Positions 57,560-64,000 of a DNA stretch of 64,000 bases are shown piece by piece. Position 1 is the stretch's first letter, and each line of letters starts with the position of its first letter. Location: the NCBI GenBank assembly GCA_021904315.1, contig CM038915.1:2108001-2172000 (forward strand). Reading direction: 5' to 3'. A program made the translations under genes and the position numbers. The notes under the pieces were generated by a model that saw nothing but the letters and a program-made list of their open reading frames with translations, searched no databases and had not been told where the DNA came from. This stretch comes from Sphagnum magellanicum. Lineage: Eukaryota; Streptophyta; Sphagnopsida; Sphagnales; Sphagnaceae.

Positions 57560-60500
57560 CCCCAATTCTTGTCCCTACTGTTCAACCTATCTTTGATGCA
57601 GATCTTTGGATTTTTGTTGAGGAGACCAAGAGGAAAAGGAAAGAGTATGAGCAAAATAAAGTGTTTCAAGATGTTTTGAGTGTTAAATTACCTTGGGTTG
57701 AGTTTGTTGTGGATGAACAAGGGAAGGAGCACCTAGTGCGATATAAGGTTTGTTCCAAAATAGATGGTAAGCTCAACATGCTTGCCCCCAAAATTGACAA
57801 CCTTTGAAAACATGCTGGAAGAAGGAAGGCCTTAGTGGTAAACCCTGCAATTTGTGCTACTAGTGAGTATTACATGAACAAATTTTTTGTCCATGCTAAG
57901 AATGAAAGGTTATATTCAGCAATTAGGAAATTTTCAAGCAAGTTTGTCATGCTGTTGTTGGAGAAAGGAAAAAGAAACTTGTGCGATTTTCTACGTGTTT
58001 TCACATGTTGGTTGAAGGAAGGCCCATGATTGATTTTGAAAGCATGAGCAAGCTATTACATTTCCTTGATGTCAAGAACTTTCCAAAACCCATTGTTCAA
58101 ACAAAAGTGGTTGGGAGATGGCATCTTGCATGCAAGACTTGGTTGTCAACAAAACCAAAACACTTGTTGAAGTTGCTAAGTTCATTTCCCTTTCCTGTGA
58201 TGCAGTGACAACTTTTGATCAATAATCTTGAGCTTGCATTCATGCCTACATAATTGAAAATTGACAATGAATTCCATTGTTATTATTCTTACAGCGGGTG
58301 GTTGATGGGGCCACTTTTGATAACCTGAAACGCATTTTGGTGCCATGGTCTTTTTTAGTGACTTGAATTAGGATATCATTACATCTAAATTAATCGTTTT
58401 TGGAGTTGGTGGGGTGAATGTTTTTCAGGGTGTCAAAATAGGTGTGATAGTCCATTTGAAAAATCAGAATGCACCATTCATGATTAGTGTGCATTGCATG
58501 AGCCACCACATTAATTTGGCAATCCAAACTGTTTCCAAGCTCAACATTGTGGGAAAAATTAAAGATGTGTTGTAGAAGTTATATGCATATTTTTCACATA
58601 GTCCAAAAAGATCTTAGGAGTTCATTGAATTGGTTAATATCATGGAAACAAAAGGTCAATAGATTTTGGAGAACATCAAAGCCTACTGGATTTCAATGCT
58701 ATCCTAGGCAAGAGAGTTTTATCTAAATACTAGGCCTTAGTTTTAAAGATGCATTAGGATGTTGGCATTGTTAATCAAGTTGCTTGCAATTTGGAGTTGC
58801 TTTGTGATTTGGAGGTAATGTTTGGGTTTTCTTGTATCATGCCCTTGCTTGTGGGGTTGAATGAGTTGATAAAATTCTCCAAGTCTTGATAGTGCTTTGT
58901 ATGTGATTTTGTTATTCTTATGAAGTTGTCACATAAATCTGGACTACTGGTACATTGACCCCCAAAATGCCTACATGGGTGATGTGTTCAATGGGTATTG
59001 AAACTTACTAAATGGGACATCAGATGTGGTTGTCCATGAATGGGCATTTGATTTAAATGTTGGTTTGGAAAACTTGAGTTTCTAAATTGTTGGGATTTCC
59101 ATCATGATGCAAGGTAGATGCAAGCTACAATGGTTCATTCTTTGGAACCTTATGGACTTTTTGTAGAATGTATTTTATTTAAATGTCACAAAAGCATTAT
59201 AAAATCAGCAATTAAAAGAATAATTTATGGATAAAAATTGTTAATTTGAATAAAAATATTTATTAAAAGTTGAAATTCAATAAACATACACAGGTGTAAA
59301 CGGGCTAATTAAAGCCACTGGTGCCCCCTTAGGTGACTATTTTTTGAAGAATATTCTTGAAAAGAACCTTCAAAAAAATCTATAAAAATGTTTAACACTT
59401 TCTTTGTATTATTTTGTTAAAGTTTGTGTTAAAAATTTGCCAAAAAATGTCATTTTTAAAGTTTCCAAATCTATTTACAAGTCCTTTTACTATTTAAAAA
59501 CTCTGGTTATAGGTCCTTTTACACTAATTTTGAAGGTTCAAATGTTGATTAAATAATTTCATATTTTGGACATTAATAAAATAAGATGTTAGATTTGATG
59601 ATTTATAAAAAATTTAACTTATTTTCAAGTTAAATTTTATAAAAAAAATTGGTGTAAAAAACACAGAATTAAGTAGTGGTTACAATTGCTTTTAGTTCTT
59701 ATTAACATGACTACACCCACATTAATTATATAGTAATGGACTTTTAAAATGAACATATGGATTATAATCTAGGTTCTACATTAGCATTCAAATGCATTTT
59801 TTTGGTTATGATTTCATTTCAATATGTTTTATAAGGAATCAATATGTGATACATGATAGAAAAAAAAAATGAATTGAAAAAAATCACAACAAAACTCTAA
59901 TGAACAAATAACTATGGATTTTTGAATGACTGGATTTGGGCCATATTTTCAAAAGTCCCAATCTTGGTCATTTTTTATTGGATTGATATTTTGTTTCCCC
60001 TAACATGTATAATAATTAAAAAAAAAAATTAGGCAGCATTTCATACGGACTTTATTAATTGATTAATCACCACATAGGGCCCACTAAACATTGGTTTTTA
60101 ACCTTTTTTACTATTCTAGTGTTAATGTTTTCCATTTATATGGATTTTTGGGATTGGGACTCTTGTTGCTTTTGAGCTGCAATAACTTGCATCTACCTTG
60201 CATTCCCATTGTCGTAAGACATTTGTCTATGTGCTTGTGATTCATGCTATTTTCCAACAAACCATTAACAATGTGCAAAGACAATGTTCTGAAGTTGTAA
60301 CCAACGTTGGTGATGAATTGGAAAAGCGCTTTCCAGCTCAAGATGTGATGGATGCTTTAGGGTTGGTTTACCCACAATACTAGCTAAAACCTTCATGTGA
60401 ATAAACCTTTCCTATTCATATGGCTATCTTGATAGGTTTTTATAGTCAACCCAAAAAGCTTGGATCCCAATTGTTCTTGATGTGAACATTTGGGACTTGT

Positions 60501-60860
60501 AGTTTTTTTCTTCCAAGATCACAATGATGTCTAATGCTCAATGGGCTATGGACTAGCCTATGGATGTCAATCCAATGTCTAAACTTTTGGAGAAACTCTC
60601 TTCCAATGCATTGTTATGTGCTTGACTTTTTGAGTTCATGAAAATGGCAAGTTGGCTCTGGTCCAAATTATGGGATCTGTGGAAGATGACAAAATCTTTT
60701 CAACTTTGATGTTCATGAAAACCAGATTCCAAAATCAACTATGTGAACATTTAGATTTGGTGGTGCGCATGTTTGCACAACCATTCTATATAGTTGATAC
60801 TTTTCCTTATGACAATGCAATAACAACTTAGATTGATGAGAAAGAAAGAAGGGGTCTTTT
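57560..60860 (+). pseudogene. Decayed hAT-like transposase (BED finger, DUF4371/ZNF862-like)
   Basis: A BED-like start LPWVEFVVDEQGKEH...PKIDNL, an in-frame TGA where family members usually have Trp, then KHAGRRKA lies at about 57690-57840. After it come YYMNKFFVHAKNERLYSA (about 57870) and, near 58420-58680, VNVFQGVKIGV, SVHCMSHHINLAIQTVSKL and LYAYFSHSPKRS, interrupted by stops. A late piece, FPAQDVMDALGLVYPQY, is at about 60330-60380. Order and motifs fit a transposase-like family common in plant genomes. The first zinc cysteine appears to be Tyr (RYKVC). Several stops and frame changes break it and parts of the middle are unrecognisable, so it is dead. No terminal repeats were identified. 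Confidence 0.7.
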
Positions 60861-60869
60861 GGCTTGATG

Positions 60870-63800
60870 TTTTATGAAAAATAACCTTAGTTTTCCATGA
60901 TGTCGACTAATTGCACTCTAGATAATCTCTCCTTCCTTCCTGTTGGTCCCATTTGATTTTCCGTTTATGATTAAACTAACATGTGGCTTGTAGGTCAAGA
61001 TCATGTGTTGTAGTTGGGTGCAATGTCCTCTTGGACAAGGGTTCAACTCCCTCACACGATTTGTTAATTTTTGTTTTTGCATTGTAGTCTTTTCATTTGA
61101 TTTTAGTTTCTGTGTCTTATAAATTAATTGTGTTTCATCCTTAACTTCTAAGTTGTAATTCAAATAGCTTAAGTCAATCTTTGCCACTCCAATTTTCCAA
61201 CACTTGCCAAATGACTCCACAACTTTTTCTAGTGTCGCTTAAATTCATACTTTGTCAAAATTGAAATAGCCACTATTCACACACTGACTACAACTTGAAA
61301 TAGCCAAATACACCATCCATCCAAGGGGAATCCAAGGGGAAAATAGCCATGTGCTATCTTTAATTTTTTCCAATATAGCCAGTAAGAAGACAACCAAATA
61401 TATTAGTGTAGCCACTTGAGCTTCTAGCTCAAGCACGTAGTAGCCAGTAAGGCCACTGTCAAGAATCCTTAAACAGAACACTGCTCTGGATAGGGCAGTG
61501 CAGCTAGCTGAATGAACGAATGAAGTTGTCACTCTAAATTAGATCCATATCTGGGAGCCATCTCTGACTGAATGCTCAACTGTAAGCTATGATGGATCAC
61601 GTCGCTGCCCTCTGCAGGTGTTCAATAATTGCTTGTAAGTATTCAGTGCACAAACAAATCAGCATGGATTAGGTCTGAGGTAGTCGCTGGGCAGCGTTTT
61701 TGAAAATTTCCCCTGTGGCAACAAAAAACATTTGGAGAATTTGTTTTTCTTGTATAAGTTCGAAAAAAAATGCAAAAATAAACGAAAAAATTGGCCAAAC
61801 TTGCGAGGCCACGGAATGATCTGTCATGCTTTTCGTCGTGTAGTCTGACTGCACCTTAAATTTAATCATGTGCCGTCCCAAAAATAGTGTGGCTTCCATT
61901 TTCAGGGCAAGCTTTTATGGTTTGTAAGGGCGTGCTCTTTTTCTTTGCCCCTACTCTTGAAAATCATGACCGTTAGATTTGAACAGGGAATCCGCACAGA
62001 GTCATTTGGTGTGATAAGGGATAAGAGCCTTGGACAGGGGCGTTACCAGAATTCAACTGGTCCTGGCTGCCCTTGGCTGCTGCCTGCGATGACCCCTTGT
62101 TCTTGTAACACCCTGTCCATGGGCCTTACCTGCCACAAAATTTGAAACCAAAAAAACCCCTGGTGACGAAGGTGCCAAGGTACCACGATATTCTTTCCTT
62201 CTGACACCCTTGGTGAAGCCAATTTGTTTTTTGGGCGTTGAGGGGATCAAAAGTAACCTCCAGGTCACCTGATCACACGGCATGGTCACAGAAAGAGACA
62301 ACCAGAGTGAACTACCAGCCCACCAGCACACTATGAAGGATGGATGGTAACTAGTCAGGCAACAGTTTTGCACGTCAGTTGGTTTTCTACGTCACCTACC
62401 TACTAACAACCCGGCGGCTGTTAGTAAATATAATTAAGGCTGTTAGTAACACCTTCGTCACCCCTGTTAGTAATATTTTGTTAATTTCGCCAAAATTTCG
62501 GTATTAAAAAAATGGAGGAAAAAAAAAACACTCCTCTGCCCACACAAAGTGACACAAAACAAAAAAAAAAATTGATTGATGATCCTCATTTCAATTATAT
62601 GCATTGAACAGCCAAGAAAATGCCTTCACAAACTCAGAATCCTGGATCTAATCTACTATGGAATTACTCTCCCATATGGTTGTACTACACTACCTTCTTG
62701 TTGGATTTGACAGAAATGAATAAAAACATTAGATAGAGAATTCTCAGAAATTACATGGGAATTTTGATTGATTGTGTAGATATCTGTAATCCATTTGTAC
62801 ATGAATATTCTAAAAAGTTACAAAATGGAGCCATGAAAATGTGAAATTTGGCCAATATTGTCTAATTACAAGAACTCTGGGCCAGAGCTATAAGCATGGA
62901 TGCTCTATGCATCATAGGGAATGAGAAAAGAATCTTTGCAACTAAAAGCCAGCGAGAGACATAATTAAATATAGTCCAAATTTAGGGTTCTGCCTTGACT
63001 CTTGAATGAACTTAAGATATGTTATGAAACAGCTATAATAATGAAAAAATTGGGTTAGGGTTTAGATTGATTCCGAAATATCTAAAAAAATCAGAATCTA
63101 GGATTCTTTATAACTTCAAAAGACCACACGACACTCATGTAAACTCTGGCAAGCTGCTCCACAAGAAATGAAATAAGCTTGGCTGTGGGCTCAGCAAAGT
63201 GGGACAATGTCCACTATAATCATTTGACATGAACTGGAAGGCTAGATGACACAGATCAACACCAGAGCCATCAATGGGAGCTTTATATGCCCACTGGGAT
63301 GCGGTTCCTTGGTTTTATGTGGTCTAGTTTGTCCTATACACTCCTTACAGGGCTGCTTCCCGGACAATGCCAGTAGACTACACGACACTAGCTAAGTTCT
63401 CTACAATGAAATCATAAGCACTATTCAATGTTGAAGGTATTTCTTTTGGAATTGGAGCTCCAAAGCACCAGCAGGTCCTTGGCTTATCTTGGACACACCA
63501 TAGTGGAAATTTGATAGGAAGAAAGGGGAAGTAGAAATGATTTACTCAATCCAAAACTCTTGTTTTTCTTCCACAACTATGTCATGTTCATCAAAATAGC
63601 TTGCTATTTCTGGCATGCAACTAGTCAATCTAAAAACACTTGCACTGCCACTTTGTCTTCCACAATTTTACATGAAGAATGCGTGCAGCTATTTCTGGGC
63701 AATCAACTGGTCAATCTAAAAACACTTGCACCACCTCTGTCTTCCACAATTCACATGAATAAAACAGAAATGCGTGCAGCTATTTCTGGCAAGCAATCAC

Positions 63801-64000
63801 TCTGCTTTGCTCTTTGGAAGTGTTTACATAAGAACTTGCATCTTCCATTAAGAACCTAAAGAGATACATTTTTTCAAAGACGAAGGAAAGGATACCCAAC
63901 TGAAATGAGCTCACCAGAACGAGCTTGGCTTTACACTTTCTGCCATGTGAGCTCACCAGATTTCCCCAGTTTTGCCCAATTTAAAAGCTTCCCAGTACAT
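60870..64000. other. Right end of the window, no gene recognised
   Basis: Contains short frames without recognisable motifs. There is a Pol III B-box-like GGGTTCAACTCCC at about 61040, a GTTAGTAA word repeated three times near 62420-62475, and the tandem repeat at 63604-63800. One frame at 62373-62053 (minus) is GC-richer but has no family match. Confidence 0.5.
63604..63800 (+). repeat. Tandem repeat, 85-90-bp unit, a little over two copies
   Basis: CTATTTCTGG recurs at about 63604, 63689 and 63779. The first two are each followed by a CAATCTAAAAACACTTGCAC block and a GTCTTCCACAATT block before the next unit. A 99-codon frame runs through but reflects the repetition. Confidence 0.8.

Noticed and set aside
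61000-61065. Possible tRNA or SINE around GGGTTCAACTCCC
   Set aside because: A good B-box-like word but no convincing A box or cloverleaf pairing.

Overview
The window looks like nuclear DNA from a land plant with a large, repeat-rich genome. It is AT-rich, has long gene-free stretches, spliced genes with GT-AG introns, solo LTRs and decayed DNA transposons. The only convincing protein-coding genes are two copies of an alpha/beta-hydrolase - NB-ARC - LRR immune receptor. This architecture is known as the HNL class, first described from liverworts. That favours a bryophyte or another seed-free plant, but the sequence alone does not settle the species.

The main feature is a large inverted duplication. 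Positions 5934-21660 (left arm) reappear in reverse complement as 36232-52381 (right arm), around a 14.6-kb spacer (21661-36231) with no recognised gene. Once one arm-specific segment per side is set aside (about 540 bp in the left arm, a 1.0-kb solo LTR in the right), both arms are close to 15.15 kb. Each arm carries, from the spacer outwards, a 2.3-kb leader or promoter region, one HNL gene, several kb of non-coding DNA, an unrecognised coding relic, and AT-rich DNA. The two HNL genes therefore lie head to head, the left on the minus strand and the right on the plus strand. Both read through four supported exons with identical phases and no internal stop.

The HNL protein joins a SERAC1-like serine hydrolase (GHSFGG nucleophile, late ANHMEVCKP histidine) to a complete NB-ARC and a leucine-rich repeat tail. 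An acidic repeat block (72 residues left, 90 right) sits inside the winged-helix region, just before the VHD (MHD-type) motif, and differs in length between the copies. The LRR parts have diverged more than the hydrolase parts. The first exon or exons are not certain; two short phase-compatible upstream exons are proposed.

Outside the arms: the left flank (1-5933) holds a solo LTR, a tandem duplication and dispersed repeats. The spacer holds dispersed repeats, AT-rich DNA and a roughly 39-bp minisatellite. The right flank (52382-64000) holds a 36-bp minisatellite, a foldback element of about 280 bp, a decayed hAT-like transposase (about 57560-60860) and minor tandem repeats. No rRNA gene, convincing tRNA gene or CRISPR array was seen.
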